From the NCBI GenBank assembly GCA_029242935.1, contig JAQWSX010000103.1, positions 54,181-118,180 on the forward strand: 64,000 nt of DNA. Direction: 5' to 3'. The translations under genes and the position numbers were made by a program. The stretch's first letter is position 1, and each line of letters starts with the position of its first letter. Shown here piece by piece: positions 1 through 10,255 of the stretch. A model generated the notes under the pieces. It had not been told where the DNA came from, did not search any database, and saw only the letters and a list, made by a program, of their open reading frames with translations. Origin of the DNA: Akkermansiaceae bacterium (GTDB taxonomy: Bacteria > Verrucomicrobiota > Verrucomicrobiia > Verrucomicrobiales > Akkermansiaceae).

Positions 1-3000
1 ATTGGAATCAGACCGAATTACTCGTAAGCTCCGCTGCCCCTCAGGGTGGCCCGTTGAGATCAGGCGATAGTAGCCAGATCGCCAGTCCCGTAGCAGGTGC
101 AATCGTTGATTCCGCCGGTAATGCGACCACCACAACTGTGTCCTTCAATTTTGACGGAGCCCGGACCAGCTCGGCTTACGGCACTCCCGCCGCCAGTCTT
201 TTAAATACTTACCTTTCCGCTAACTCAGATACCCCCGCAGGGATCCAAATCAACAATATCCCAAAATCCTTCATCACCTACGATGTTTACGTGTATCTAT
301 CGGCGGCTAGCCTAGGTCCACTTACAACTCTAAGACGAGACGGGTTTTTCCAGTTAAGTGCCATGATGAGACCGCTAGCTGCAGGAGGTGAATTAGACTT
401 TATTTTGTATTACCCAACTACTGGCCCGAGCGCCCCTCTTGCCAATGTTGTTCGCTATGAAGGCCTAATTGGACGCACGGTCTCATTTGAGAGCTTCCGA
501 ACATCAGGAAATGCCTCTGGAATCGCAGGGATCCAGATCATTAACACTAGTGGAGATGCTGACTCCGATGGCCTTCCCGATTGGTGGGAGATTCTGCACC
601 ATTCAGATGTCACGTTGAATGACGATCCGGACGGTGATTCATTAAATTGGCTCGAAGAGTTTAGGGCCCGCAGCCATCCTTGGAAAGCGGATACCGATGG
701 CGACGGTCTTGGCGATGCTGCAGAAGCCGCAGCGGGCAGCAATCCTAATTTCGGAGATACTGATAACGATGGGCTTTCGGATTTTGATGAATTGAATCAC
801 CCTCTCCGGAGTGACCCGACTCGCCCAGATACAGATGGTAATGGGGTGGATGATGCCAGCGAGAGATTAAACTTTTCTGACCCAAGGGATAGAAGGTTCT
901 CTTCTCTGCCTGTTCCGGTTTTCGTCAGCGCAACTGAAGTCTTATGGCAAGCAACCGACCTGCAATTCGTGAACGACCACGGTAATGGGGTTAGGAGCGA
1001 CGGCGGGGCAGAGCGAGACTTCATCGATTGGAAGGTCGGCAATCTTACAGTCGATGCCCCCGATTGCCTTAGAATGAGATTGCTTCGGCGGGAAGGGAAA
1101 ATTGTTTTTCTTTTCAACACCACGGGTCAGGGAAGCTTTAGACGAAATGGGAATAACTTATACTACCGCGACAACAGTAAAGACCTCACCAAGGCACTTG
1201 GCTTCGCGGGATTTGGCTCCTGTGACACCTCTGATCCTCTCACCTTCCGGGTCCAAGCATTGAGCGATCGAAGCGCAAGAGTTAATTGGACGGTTAGCTT
1301 TTCCATTATTAATCAAAAATCGGGAATCACGATTGCCGAGCGGAAATTTACTGGATGCGAAGCCGCGCCTTCCGTGGTCGACCGATCAGCGGTCTGGGGA
1401 AATGTTAATGCTCCAGGAAGCTCGAAAATGAATCTCAGTCAGGGACTAAAGCTCTACCGTTCATCGACCCCAGTGGAACTTCTCAACGGGCTCTCCCACT
1501 TCGCGGATGGGGATAATGATGGGATGTACGATTCTTATGAACTAACCCATGGATTCAACCTGAATAACCCTTCTGACAGCTTGCTTGACAAAGACTCCGA
1601 CGGTCTTTCAAACCTGCTCGAAGCACTTTTGGGGACCGACCCGTCCCGACCTGATAGTGATGGCGATGGTGTCAGTGACTCTCTGGAAGCGGCCCAATTC
1701 ACAGATCCAAATTCAGCTGATTCATTACCTCCACTCTATAGCCAGCAGGTATTAGGAGGCGCAGACTTGAACAACAATGGGATGTCCGACCTCTGGGAGG
1801 CACACTTTGGTGCAGGACGACTCAAACCAACAGACGATGATGATGGAGACGGATTCACTAATGAAGATGAGGCTAGATTTGGCAGCGATCCTTTTGACCC
1901 TAAATCAAACTTCCGGGTCATCACTGAAAAGTCTGAGATGCCTAATTCGCTCGATATCTGTTTTCCGAGATTGCTCCTGAAATCACAGCAAATATATTCA
2001 TCGAACAACCTTCAGGATTTTGCGCTATCCCAAGCCGATTTGTCCGTCAATGGAGGTGAGTTCCGCGCCACCGTTCCCTTGAGCTTATCGCGCGAATTCT
2101 TCCGGGTTACAATCTCGGATCGTGATCTTGATTCGGATGGTTTAAGTGACTGGGATGAGAGCATTCTTGGTTCGGAATCAACGGACCCTGACTCGCTGGG
2201 GAGAGCGGTAGCCTACGATAACAATAATGATGGTATTCCAGACGGAACCATACCCGGCGACCGAGCGATCTACTTAGAAAGATTTACCAACCGTGCTTCT
2301 CTTGCACTTGGCCTCGGCAGTGCCACTCCTACTCGCACCGAGGCTTCTCGTCTTTTGTTGCAAGGTTCATTTGGTCCAACCATGTCTGAAATTGAAAATG
2401 TTCGCAGACAAGGCATAGAAGGCTGGATCGATGATCAAATCGAAAGCCAGCCAGCAACCCACCATGAGGACTACATTAGAGAGATCGAAAATGACCTGAA
2501 TGGCCCCCGAGTTGATAATAGCTACCACATCTTTAATAATGAGCGGCTTGAAGATGGAAACCTCCAATCTGCTTTTGCTCGCGCCGCAATTTCTGGCCCT
2601 GATCAACTCCGACAGAGGGTTGCCTTTGCATTATCACAGATTCTCGTAATCTCACGCCAAGATAGCAACATTGACCAAAACGTCCGCAGTCTTTCCCGCT
2701 ATTATGACAGGCTCGTTAACCATGCTTTTGGGAACTACTACGACCTCCTCATGGGAGTAACCCTTGATGCAAACATGGGGCGTTATCTTTCCCACGTTGG
2801 TAATCTCCCACCAGATCCTTCTATTAATCGTTATCCCGACGAAAATTATGCCAGGGAGGTCATGCAGTTATTCTCAATTGGACTCTGGGAACTAAACCAA
2901 GATGGGACGCGGAAACTTGATGATAAGGGGAACCCAATCCCGACCTATGACAACGACGCCATCACCGAACTTGCGCGAGTGATGACAGGTCTTTGGTTTG

Positions 3001-3911
3001 CAAAACCACGCTGGGGAATTCAATCCAAGCAAGATCAGGAACACCTCTTGCCGATGGTGCTTTTCCCCGAAAAGCATGACTTCGGTGAGAAAACACTGCT
3101 CAACAATTTTGTCATTCCTGCGAGAACTCCAAGCATTGAAAATGGCATGCAAGATATTCGTGATGCTATCAGACACCTTTTTGAGCACCCCAACTGCGCT
3201 CCCTTTATTTCCCGCTCCCTGATTCAATTTCTTATCACGAGTAATCCAAAGCCAGCCTATGTGGAGCGGATTTCTTCGGTTTTCGCCAATAACGGATATG
3301 GCGAACGGGGCGACCTCGGTGCAGTCGTAAAGGCGATCTTAATGGATCCAGAGGCCCGTGATCCTGCCATTGCTGCTTCAACTGAATTCGGACTCTTCCG
3401 GGAGCCAGTCATTCGGACGATGCACCTCGCGAAACTGACGAAGATGAACCGGTCTGGTAATCTTGTTTGGTGGGATTACGGGCAATATTTTGAAGACACC
3501 TTGCAGATGCCAATGAACTCTCCGACGGTTTTCAATTTTTACCGACCCGACTACTCGCCACCCGGCAGCCTTGGCCTAGCGGGCCTAGATGGTCCTGCGT
3601 TGGAAATTGCTAATTCCTACACTCTAATTTCCTCCCCCAATCGTTTTTGGAAAATTGCTGATCGAGGGTTCCTAATTAATGGCCGTTATCAATTTACTCC
3701 GGATTACGAGGACTTCATGCCTTATCTAGAAGACTCGGACGTCCTCTTAGATTACCTTAACATTGTCGTTTGCGCCGGGGGCATGAGTGCCAAAACAAGA
3801 TCGATCATTAAATCCAACCTCGCCAACACTGCGATCTCCGATCCTGTGGAAAAAGCCCGCCTCGCAGTTTACCTGGTCATGATGTCCCCCGAAGGGGCTG
3901 TACAACGCTAG
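1..3911 (+). CDS. DUF1800 family protein with thrombospondin type-3 repeats (5' end outside window)
   Basis: The reading frame is open to the window edge. The track's TTG start at 54 is only an internal Leu codon, because in-frame codons continue upstream of it, so the N-terminus is missing. About the first 180 residues look like a beta-rich extracellular domain. Then come many Asp-rich repeats of the 'DTDGDGLGD' and 'DSDGDGVSD' kind, typical of Ca-binding thrombospondin type-3 repeats, around residues 165-270, 485-560, 575-625 and 700-735. The last ~530 residues are a DUF1800 domain, seen in 'RYPDENYAREVMQLFSIG' and 'NSPTVFNFYRPDY'. DUF1800 proteins are usually exported and have no established biochemical role. 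The DUF1501 gene follows after 17 bases, the usual partner. The protein is likely secreted or on the cell surface. Family assignment is firm and function unknown. Confidence 0.9.
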   Translation, partial: WNQTELLVSSAAPQGGPLRSGDSSQIASPVAGAIVDSAGNATTTTVSFNFDGARTSSAYGTPAASLLNTYLSANSDTPAGIQINNIPKSFITYDVYVYLSAASLGPLTTLRRDGFFQLSAMMRPLAAGGELDFILYYPTTGPSAPLANVVRYEGLIGRTVSFESFRTSGNASGIAGIQIINTSGDADSDGLPDWWEILHHSDVTLNDDPDGDSLNWLEEFRARSHPWKADTDGDGLGDAAEAAAGSNPNFGDTDNDGLSDFDELNHPLRSDPTRPDTDGNGVDDASERLNFSDPRDRRFSSLPVPVFVSATEVLWQATDLQFVNDHGNGVRSDGGAERDFIDWKVGNLTVDAPDCLRMRLLRREGKIVFLFNTTGQGSFRRNGNNLYYRDNSKDLTKALGFAGFGSCDTSDPLTFRVQALSDRSARVNWTVSFSIINQKSGITIAERKFTGCEAAPSVVDRSAVWGNVNAPGSSKMNLSQGLKLYRSSTPVELLNGLSHFADGDNDGMYDSYELTHGFNLNNPSDSLLDKDSDGLSNLLEALLGTDPSRPDSDGDGVSDSLEAAQFTDPNSADSLPPLYSQQVLGGADLNNNGMSDLWEAHFGAGRLKPTDDDDGDGFTNEDEARFGSDPFDPKSNFRVITEKSEMPNSLDICFPRLLLKSQQIYSSNNLQDFALSQADLSVNGGEFRATVPLSLSREFFRVTISDRDLDSDGLSDWDESILGSESTDPDSLGRAVAYDNNNDGIPDGTIPGDRAIYLERFTNRASLALGLGSATPTRTEASRLLLQGSFGPTMSEIENVRRQGIEGWIDDQIESQPATHHEDYIREIENDLNGPRVDNSYHIFNNERLEDGNLQSAFARAAISGPDQLRQRVAFALSQILVISRQDSNIDQNVRSLSRYYDRLVNHAFGNYYDLLMGVTLDANMGRYLSHVGNLPPDPSINRYPDENYAREVMQLFSIGLWELNQDGTRKLDDKGNPIPTYDNDAITELARVMTGLWFAKPRWGIQSKQDQEHLLPMVLFPEKHDFGEKTLLNNFVIPARTPSIENGMQDIRDAIRHLFEHPNCAPFISRSLIQFLITSNPKPAYVERISSVFANNGYGERGDLGAVVKAILMDPEARDPAIAASTEFGLFREPVIRTMHLAKLTKMNRSGNLVWWDYGQYFEDTLQMPMNSPTVFNFYRPDYSPPGSLGLAGLDGPALEIANSYTLISSPNRFWKIADRGFLINGRYQFTPDYEDFMPYLEDSDVLLDYLNIVVCAGGMSAKTRSIIKSNLANTAISDPVEKARLAVYLVMMSPEGAVQR

Positions 3912-3928
3912 ACCCTATCAACAAGGAT

Positions 3929-5401
3929 ATGTCTTCTCTTCATAAACTCTCCCGTCGTTCCTTCATGGGTGAAAGCTCTTGTGCAGCCCTTGGATCAACT
4001 TCTATTATGTCGACCCTCTTGAATCTCAAGATGGCTAATAACGCAGTTGCCGCAGATCTTCCAACTGACTCAGAAGACCGAAAAACGCTGGTCTGCCTCT
4101 ATCTCCTCGGTGGTATTGACTCATACAACGTTCTCATACCTAACGACACCGCACGATATGCCGACTACGCAGCAACTCGAACCAACCTCGCTCTAGCTCA
4201 ACAGTCTCTATTACCCTTGAGCCAAAGCGTAAATGGTGACGGTCAGGAATATGCGATTCACCCTGCTATGGGAGGCTTACAAAAGCTCTTTAACGGAAAT
4301 GGGACACCAGAGGGGCCACGCAGACTTTCCTTCATCTCCAATATCGGAACACTCATTGAACCGATGACGAGGAACCAATACAAGGATCGCCTCAAGCCCC
4401 GGCCCCGCGGCCTCTTTTCACACAGTGACCAATCCGAGCAGTGGCAGACTTCATTGCCCCAAGGTGAAACCAACCTAACTGGGTGGGCCGGGCGGACGGC
4501 CGACATTCTACACGACCAATCAAATGGGGGCTCAAAAACCTCGATGAGCATCTCGCTCGCTGGAAATAATATTTTTCAAGTGGGTAGAGATACCCAGCAG
4601 TTTGTGATGACGCACCGTGGTGCTTTGACCTTTTCGGAGCTAAGCGGTAATAATCACCCCACCGCACTCAAAAACCTCGCGCTCCGATCAATGATGGAGC
4701 AGCAGTATAACCATCTGATGGAAAAGGCCTTTGCTGAACTCACCAACCAAAGTCTCGACCAGCAGGAGTTTGTCCAAGGTGAATTCGACGCTCTTGAAGA
4801 AGGTTTTGCGGGGGTTTCTTTTCCAGATTCCGGTATCGCTCGCAACCTTCTTGCGACACTTAAGACCATCGCCCTGCGCGCCAAACTTGGGTTAAGACGA
4901 CAGACCATCTTCGTTTCCCGCGGAGGATGGGATCACCACAGTTCGCTCATCGAACCTCAACAGAACCTTCTCGCCGAACTCACTCCAGCTCTTGCCGCTT
5001 TTCAACAAGGTCTTGAAAACTGTGGCCTTGCCGATTCGGTGCTGACATTCTCAGCCTCCGATTTTGCCCGAACTCTTCGCTCGAATGGCTCCGGATCGGA
5101 TCACGCTTGGGGCGGAAACCAATTTGTCATGGGGGGCGCGGTTGCCGGAGGGCAAGTTCTAGGTCAATACCCGAGCCTCGCCCCCGATTCTCCGAATGAT
5201 GTTGGCCGGGGTGGGCGGATTCTTCCGACTACTTCAGTTGATGCTCTCGTTGCCGAACTCCTCCTTTGGTTTGGGCTAGAGGGCCGGGCAAACTTCGAGC
5301 AGGTTCTTCCGAATCTTAGCAATTTTTATGATATTGGGGATGCAGAGGCCAGCGATCCTTCGACTCTACCGATTGGCTTCTTGAAACCCGATTCCTTTTA
5401 A
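3929..5401 (+). CDS. DUF1501 family protein, Tat-exported
   Basis: This 490-residue protein starts with 'LSRRSFMGESS', a twin-arginine signal, followed by a hydrophobic stretch. The body has DUF1501 hallmarks: 'LGGIDSYNVLIPND' near residue 60, 'GGWDHHSSL' near 330, and 'SDFARTLRSNGSGSDHAWGG' near 380. DUF1501 proteins share the alkaline phosphatase/sulfatase-like fold family and are nearly always coded next to DUF1800, as here. The substrate is unknown. The stop codon is followed at once by the next gene's ATG, so the three genes at 1-5902 probably form one transcript. Export would need the Tat system, whose TatC gene is at the far end of the window. Confidence 0.93.
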   Translation: MSSLHKLSRRSFMGESSCAALGSTSIMSTLLNLKMANNAVAADLPTDSEDRKTLVCLYLLGGIDSYNVLIPNDTARYADYAATRTNLALAQQSLLPLSQSVNGDGQEYAIHPAMGGLQKLFNGNGTPEGPRRLSFISNIGTLIEPMTRNQYKDRLKPRPRGLFSHSDQSEQWQTSLPQGETNLTGWAGRTADILHDQSNGGSKTSMSISLAGNNIFQVGRDTQQFVMTHRGALTFSELSGNNHPTALKNLALRSMMEQQYNHLMEKAFAELTNQSLDQQEFVQGEFDALEEGFAGVSFPDSGIARNLLATLKTIALRAKLGLRRQTIFVSRGGWDHHSSLIEPQQNLLAELTPALAAFQQGLENCGLADSVLTFSASDFARTLRSNGSGSDHAWGGNQFVMGGAVAGGQVLGQYPSLAPDSPNDVGRGGRILPTTSVDALVAELLLWFGLEGRANFEQVLPNLSNFYDIGDAEASDPSTLPIGFLKPDSF

Positions 5402-5902
5402 ATGAAAGCCAGGATCTTTGGAGCCTGCGTGGCTCTCACCATTCTTGTTTCACTGATTAATCGAAGATCACCCGAACCGGAAACAAAAGACGGTGCTCCG
5501 CAGAACGAGGCCAATCTTGTCTTTTCCAAGGAGCCTCCCGATCCGGTTCTCTCAGATACGATGCTGGCGGGGTATGCAGGAAAAGACACCTCGGCTGCCG
5601 AGGACCTTGAAATGATGGCTCGCTTTATCGATAGTGTTTTTCTGTTGGTCAAGAAACGGGACACTGCGGACTATTCCACTAATGAAGATCTTGTCCTTTT
5701 TCTTCACGGGAGTAATTCGCACCGGCGGCCTTTTCTAGCCCAAGATGGACCGGCCTTGAACAGCAAAGGACAACTCGTAGATCGTTGGAATTCGCCGTTA
5801 ATCCTCCACCCGGTTTCTCAGAAACTTTTGGAACTCCGTTCAGCCGGAGGAGACAAGATACCCTACACTAAAGATGACCTTCTCTGGCCCGATCAAAGCT
5901 GA
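5402..5902 (+). CDS. Small membrane-anchored protein with pseudopilin-like C-terminus
   Basis: This 166-residue protein begins directly after the DUF1501 stop with no gap, which suggests translational coupling. It has one N-terminal hydrophobic segment (about residues 6-20) and then a polar region. Near the C-terminus, 'DRWNSPLILHPVSQ' followed by 'AGGDKIPYTKDDLLW' resembles the end of PulG/GspG-type pseudopilins, where a D-x-W-G/N-x-P motif precedes a Ca-binding 'GxDxxxGTxDD' loop. The usual prepilin cleavage motif (GFTLxE) is absent, so it is not a canonical pilin. It probably works with the DUF1800/DUF1501 proteins at the cell surface. Specific function unknown. Confidence 0.75.
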   Translation: MKARIFGACVALTILVSLINRRSPEPETKDGAPQNEANLVFSKEPPDPVLSDTMLAGYAGKDTSAAEDLEMMARFIDSVFLLVKKRDTADYSTNEDLVLFLHGSNSHRRPFLAQDGPALNSKGQLVDRWNSPLILHPVSQKLLELRSAGGDKIPYTKDDLLWPDQS

Positions 5903-5958
5903 ACAATCCTCTGCAACAAATGAGGAATTAAGGGCCAAGTCGACGATTTGGACTAGGA

Positions 5959-7332
5959 CTACATCTCAAGCATCATCCGAGTTGGATTCTCAAGGCTATC
6001 CTTAATCCGAATTAAAAAACTCACCGCTTCTTTTCCATCAACAAGGCGGTGATCGTAACTCAAGGCCAGATACATCATTGGGCGGATCTCAACCTTTCCG
6101 TTCACCGCCATCGGGCGCTGCTGAATGGTATGCATACCGAGAATTCCGCTCTGTGGCGGGTTCAAGATCGGTGTGCTTAACAGTGAACCGTAAACGCCTC
6201 CGTTAGAAATTGTAAAGACTCCCCCAGAGAGATCTGAAAGTTCAATCTTACCCTCTTTCGAGCGGAGAGAGTAATCGATAATGTCCTTCTCAACTTGTGC
6301 GAAAGATTTTTGATCACAGTCACGGACGACTGGAACAATCAACCCCTTCTCGGTTCCCATTGCGATTCCAATGTCATAGAAATGGTTCTCGATGATTTCG
6401 TCACCTTCGATACGTGCATTAATGGAGGGCACATCTCTGAGGGCTTGGACAACAGCCTTTGTGAAAAGAGACATAAAGCCAAGTTTCACACCATGCTTAC
6501 TCACGAATTCCTCTTGAACCGATTTTCTCAACTTCATGACTTCGGTCATATCGACCTCGTTGAAAGTTGTGAGAATAGCGGCCGCCTGCTGAGCATTCAC
6601 CAAGTGCTGGGCGATCTTACGACGAAGTGGCGTCATCTTCTTCCGCGTTACCCTCAATTCATCGGCACCAACGTCCGGCTTTGGGGTAGATGCAGTAGAT
6701 AATTCAACCGGCGCTGCCGGAGATTTAACACTGGTCGGTTCGGGCTTTGGAGCCTCAGGAGTCGATGAGACCGGTGCCTCAGAAAGCTCAATTGACCCTA
6801 ATTTCTCGCCAATCGAGACTTCAGTGCCTTCGGCGACTTCGATCGTAACAATTCCAGAAACTTCTGCTTCCAACTCGCTCGAGACTTTGTCGGTGTCCAG
6901 TGAAACAAGGGACTGCCCTTTCTCTACGTAATCATGATTGGATACCGCCCAAGCTGCTACGGTGGCTGATGTGATAGACTCACCGGCAGCAGGAACGATG
7001 ATGTCAATTTTTTCGCCCTTAGATTCTAGCGTTTCTGCTGATGATTTCTCCGGTGGGGATGGGGCCAGTTCTGAGGCAGGAACGACCTCACTCACAGCGG
7101 CTTCGTCGATCAAACCGATCACTGTCCCAATCTCGACTTCTTCACCTTCATGGATAATGATCGAGATCTTTCCGGCAATTTCGGCCTCCAGCTCATTCGA
7201 GATTTTGTCAGTCTCAAGTGTGACAAGGGCTTCCCCCTTTTCGACAGTAGCCCCATCGGCGATATGCCATCTTGCAACAAGCGCGGAAACGATTGATTCT
7301 CCGACTGGTGGGATTTTTATTTGGTGAGACAT
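5959..7332 (-). CDS. sucB: 2-oxoglutarate dehydrogenase E2 (dihydrolipoyl succinyltransferase) with two lipoyl domains
   Basis: E2 passes the succinyl group from E1 to CoA in the TCA cycle. The track ORF starts at 7767 but its first 145 residues are antisense to sucA. The real start is the ATG at 7332 ('[13 protein letters not shown]'), giving 457 residues and a 7-base gap after sucA. Two lipoyl domains are visible, with lipoylation lysines in 'ETDKISNE' (K43) and 'DTDKVSSE' (K149). A Pro/Ala/Ser-rich linker (about 183-225) leads straight into the catalytic domain, which ends with 'DHRLVDG' (His428). I cannot see the usual ~35-residue peripheral subunit-binding domain between linker and core. 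E2o usually has one lipoyl domain. Assignment as E2o rests on the adjacent sucA. Confidence 0.93.
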   Translation of the reverse strand: MSHQIKIPPVGESIVSALVARWHIADGATVEKGEALVTLETDKISNELEAEIAGKISIIIHEGEEVEIGTVIGLIDEAAVSEVVPASELAPSPPEKSSAETLESKGEKIDIIVPAAGESITSATVAAWAVSNHDYVEKGQSLVSLDTDKVSSELEAEVSGIVTIEVAEGTEVSIGEKLGSIELSEAPVSSTPEAPKPEPTSVKSPAAPVELSTASTPKPDVGADELRVTRKKMTPLRRKIAQHLVNAQQAAAILTTFNEVDMTEVMKLRKSVQEEFVSKHGVKLGFMSLFTKAVVQALRDVPSINARIEGDEIIENHFYDIGIAMGTEKGLIVPVVRDCDQKSFAQVEKDIIDYSLRSKEGKIELSDLSGGVFTISNGGVYGSLLSTPILNPPQSGILGMHTIQQRPMAVNGKVEIRPMMYLALSYDHRLVDGKEAVSFLIRIKDSLENPTRMMLEM

Positions 7333-7339
7333 TGGTCTG

Positions 7340-10126
7340 TTAAACTGAAAAGGCTTCTTCGCAGAGCATCTTTTGCTCGCGTTTATGGACGGCTTTGGAG
7401 CCAGTAGAGGGACTTGACGCACGATCGCGGCCCGCATACCGAGCTCTCCGGCCAGTGGCCTTCTTGAGTCGGGGCTGAATGTAACTCCAAGCTCCCATGT
7501 TGAGAGGTTCTTCTTGGCACCAGATAAACTTCTTCGCGGAACTGTATGGACTGATTGCCTGCTTAAGCGCTTCGATATGAAATGGATATAACTGCTCGAT
7601 ACGAACGATCGCAACATTCTTGATCCCGTTTTCTTCCCGATAGGCGAGGATATCGTAATAAACTTTACCAGAACAGAAGACGACACGGGAGACGTTCTCT
7701 GGCTTTTCGAACCCATAATTGTCGGGGAGCACCTCCTGAAATGAAGTGTCATCAAGGAAGTCCTCAACCTGCGAGACCGCTCGCGGATTATTCAATAGAC
7801 TCTTGGGAGTCATCACGATTAAGGGCTTTCGAGTCGGGGAATGCTTTTGGCGACGTAGGGCGTGAAAATATTGGGCGGGTGTCGTGAAATTACCTACGAT
7901 CATGTTTTTCTCGGCACACAGTTGCAGAAATCTCTCAAGCCGGGCACTCGAGTGCTCAGGTCCCATACCTTCATATCCGTGAGGAAGAAGCATTACGAGC
8001 GAGCTTGGGGTTTGCCATTTCGATTCCGCGGAAGAAATAAATTGGTCGATCAATACCTGCGCGCCATTCGCAAAATCGCCAAATTGCGCTTCCCACATAA
8101 TCAACATCTTCGGGCAACCCAGAGTGTAGCCATAGTCGAATCCAAGAACAGCAGCTTCCGAAAGAAGACTATTATAGACACAGAACTTTTCCTGATCATC
8201 ACTCAGATTGCTCAAAGGAACATAACGCTCTCGTGTTTCATAATCATACAAAACCGCGTGGCGCTGACTAAATGTTCCTCTCCGGCAATCCTGACCCGAA
8301 AGACGCACTGGAAAGCCTTCGGTCAACAAGCCGCCAAAGGCGAGGGCCTCTGCAAAGGCCCAATCAAACGGACCTCCATTTACTAAAGCTTCGCCGCGAC
8401 GCGGCACGAAGCGTTTAGCAAGCGTCGGGTGGAGCTGAAATCCTTCCGGAATCGTAGTGAGGACTCTGCCGATGTGCTGAAGGCGATCTAGCGGGATCCC
8501 GGTCACAACAGGATTATGAGAATACGGCGGCTGTGTCTCTGCAGTAGAACCAGTGTAAATATTAAGATTCCCCTCCTGTTCATTCTTGCGCATCTCCTCG
8601 AGACCGGCATCAAGACCATTCCAAATTTCATCGTGAATTTCTTGTCCCTCTCCGACAGTAAGGATTGCGGAGGCAACCAACTCGTCGAGATAAAGTTGAC
8701 CAGCAGTCTTACGCCCTGAAATCTTACGATAGATATGAGGTTGGGTGAATGCTGCTTGATCGGTTTCGTTATGGCCCTGACGACGGTAGCAATACATATC
8801 GATAACAACATCGCGCCCCCAAACTTGGCGGAATTCGAGGGCGAATTCCGCCGCCCAAATTAATTCCTCCGGGCGCTCACCGTTCACGTGCAAAATAGGA
8901 GCTTCGATCATCTTGGCGACGTCGGTCGCATAAGCAGAAGAGCGAGCATCCTCCGGCATGGTTGTAAACCCAATTTGATTGTTTACGACCAGGTGAATTG
9001 TTCCGCCAGTTCGATAGCCACCGAGTTGCGAAAGATTGAGAACCTCGGCAACCGGACCCTGCCCCGCAAAAGCAGCATCTCCATGAATTAAAAGGGGCAG
9101 AACTACTTTCCGATCAGTTTTGGCACCATCATCGCCAATCATTCGCTGGCGAGCCCGGGCCTTTCCTTCGACAACTGGATTGACGGCCTCAAGATGGCTA
9201 GGGTTGGCCGCTAGACTTACGCGAACCTCGCCATCTTCTAATTTACGGACTTTTTCGTATCCGAGGTGATATTTGACATCGCCGTCGCCCGCAACAAGAT
9301 CAGGAACGTAATTCGGTGTGAATTCATAAAGAAGTGTGGAAATAGATTTCTTCACGAAATGAGCGAGGACGTTGAGGCGCCCCCGGTGGGCCATGCCCAT
9401 TTCAATTTCCTTGATCCCGGAGGAAGGACAACCTTCAAGGATACGATTCAAAAGAATCATGAGTCCTTCGCTCCCTTCTAAAGAGAATCTTTTCTCGCCA
9501 AGGAATTTTTTGCCGAGAAAACTTTCAAAAAGCTCGGATTCCATCAACCAGCGAAGGGCCTTCTTGCTGTCTTCGCTGCTAATCGGTGGCGCGTAAACCT
9601 TATCCTCGATCCGCCGCCGAATCCAATCACGGACCTGCGTGTTGTGGATGTGCATAAACTCAAAGCCGGTCTTACCTGAATAGGTCTTCTTTAGTGAGGT
9701 TTCTAAATCGCTCAGCTTAATCGTCTGCCCATCACGGAAAAACTGGGTCGCAGCCTCCCGATCTAGGTCTTCGTTCGTGAATCCAAACGTCTTCAATTCA
9801 AGGCGCGGGTTAGCAGGCCCCGAGTTATGTAGCGGATTAATGTGAGCCTGAGTGTGGCCAAGTGTCCGATAATTGTAGACTAAACTTACAATTTTCCCTC
9901 GGAATGATAGCTGTTCCTCGGAAAGCGGTTGGTCAAGACGAACCGAATCAGCACCCACTTCAGGCTGTCCCTGGGGCCCACCTTTTCTAGGAACCGCCGA
10001 GCCGAGTTCAAATCCCTCGAAAAACGCAGCCCAATTTTCTTCCACAGAGCGGGGGTCAGCGCTCCACTGCGCATATTTTTGCTCCAAAAGTTCGGCATTT
10101 AACCGGGGCGAGATATGAGAAGACAT
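7340..10126 (-). CDS. sucA: 2-oxoglutarate dehydrogenase E1 component
   Basis: This 928-residue protein is the thiamine-diphosphate E1 that decarboxylates 2-oxoglutarate and reductively succinylates E2 in the TCA cycle. The N-terminal segment '[20 protein letters not shown]' is the E1o region that contacts the core. Core motifs include '[12 protein letters not shown]', '[18 protein letters not shown]', '[14 protein letters not shown]', 'VNNQIGFTT' and '[16 protein letters not shown]'. The C-terminus '[19 protein letters not shown]' is typical. Length matches the family. It is upstream of sucB in the same operon. The start ATG at 10126 faces the ABC operon across a 129-base divergent spacer. 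No lpd (E3) gene is present in the window. Confidence 0.97.
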   Translation of the reverse strand: MSSHISPRLNAELLEQKYAQWSADPRSVEENWAAFFEGFELGSAVPRKGGPQGQPEVGADSVRLDQPLSEEQLSFRGKIVSLVYNYRTLGHTQAHINPLHNSGPANPRLELKTFGFTNEDLDREAATQFFRDGQTIKLSDLETSLKKTYSGKTGFEFMHIHNTQVRDWIRRRIEDKVYAPPISSEDSKKALRWLMESELFESFLGKKFLGEKRFSLEGSEGLMILLNRILEGCPSSGIKEIEMGMAHRGRLNVLAHFVKKSISTLLYEFTPNYVPDLVAGDGDVKYHLGYEKVRKLEDGEVRVSLAANPSHLEAVNPVVEGKARARQRMIGDDGAKTDRKVVLPLLIHGDAAFAGQGPVAEVLNLSQLGGYRTGGTIHLVVNNQIGFTTMPEDARSSAYATDVAKMIEAPILHVNGERPEELIWAAEFALEFRQVWGRDVVIDMYCYRRQGHNETDQAAFTQPHIYRKISGRKTAGQLYLDELVASAILTVGEGQEIHDEIWNGLDAGLEEMRKNEQEGNLNIYTGSTAETQPPYSHNPVVTGIPLDRLQHIGRVLTTIPEGFQLHPTLAKRFVPRRGEALVNGGPFDWAFAEALAFGGLLTEGFPVRLSGQDCRRGTFSQRHAVLYDYETRERYVPLSNLSDDQEKFCVYNSLLSEAAVLGFDYGYTLGCPKMLIMWEAQFGDFANGAQVLIDQFISSAESKWQTPSSLVMLLPHGYEGMGPEHSSARLERFLQLCAEKNMIVGNFTTPAQYFHALRRQKHSPTRKPLIVMTPKSLLNNPRAVSQVEDFLDDTSFQEVLPDNYGFEKPENVSRVVFCSGKVYYDILAYREENGIKNVAIVRIEQLYPFHIEALKQAISPYSSAKKFIWCQEEPLNMGAWSYIQPRLKKATGRRARYAGRDRASSPSTGSKAVHKREQKMLCEEAFSV

Positions 10127-10255
10127 GTGTTATTGGGAAAGAACCTTTATCGCGATAGAATGACATTCATGCTTGGAACAGACTAAACATTGCCGTTAGG
10201 TAATGCGCACACCTGAGCGAGTCAACCCACACCAACGATTCTCTAAAAAAAAACC

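Noticed and set aside
7333-7767. N-terminal extension of sucB in the ORF track
   Set aside because: It is out of frame over the sucA 3' end, and the lipoyl domain starts at [10 protein letters not shown] (ATG 7332).
7862-8386. 174-residue plus-strand ORF within sucA
   Set aside because: Antisense to a conserved catalytic region of sucA; no plausible product.
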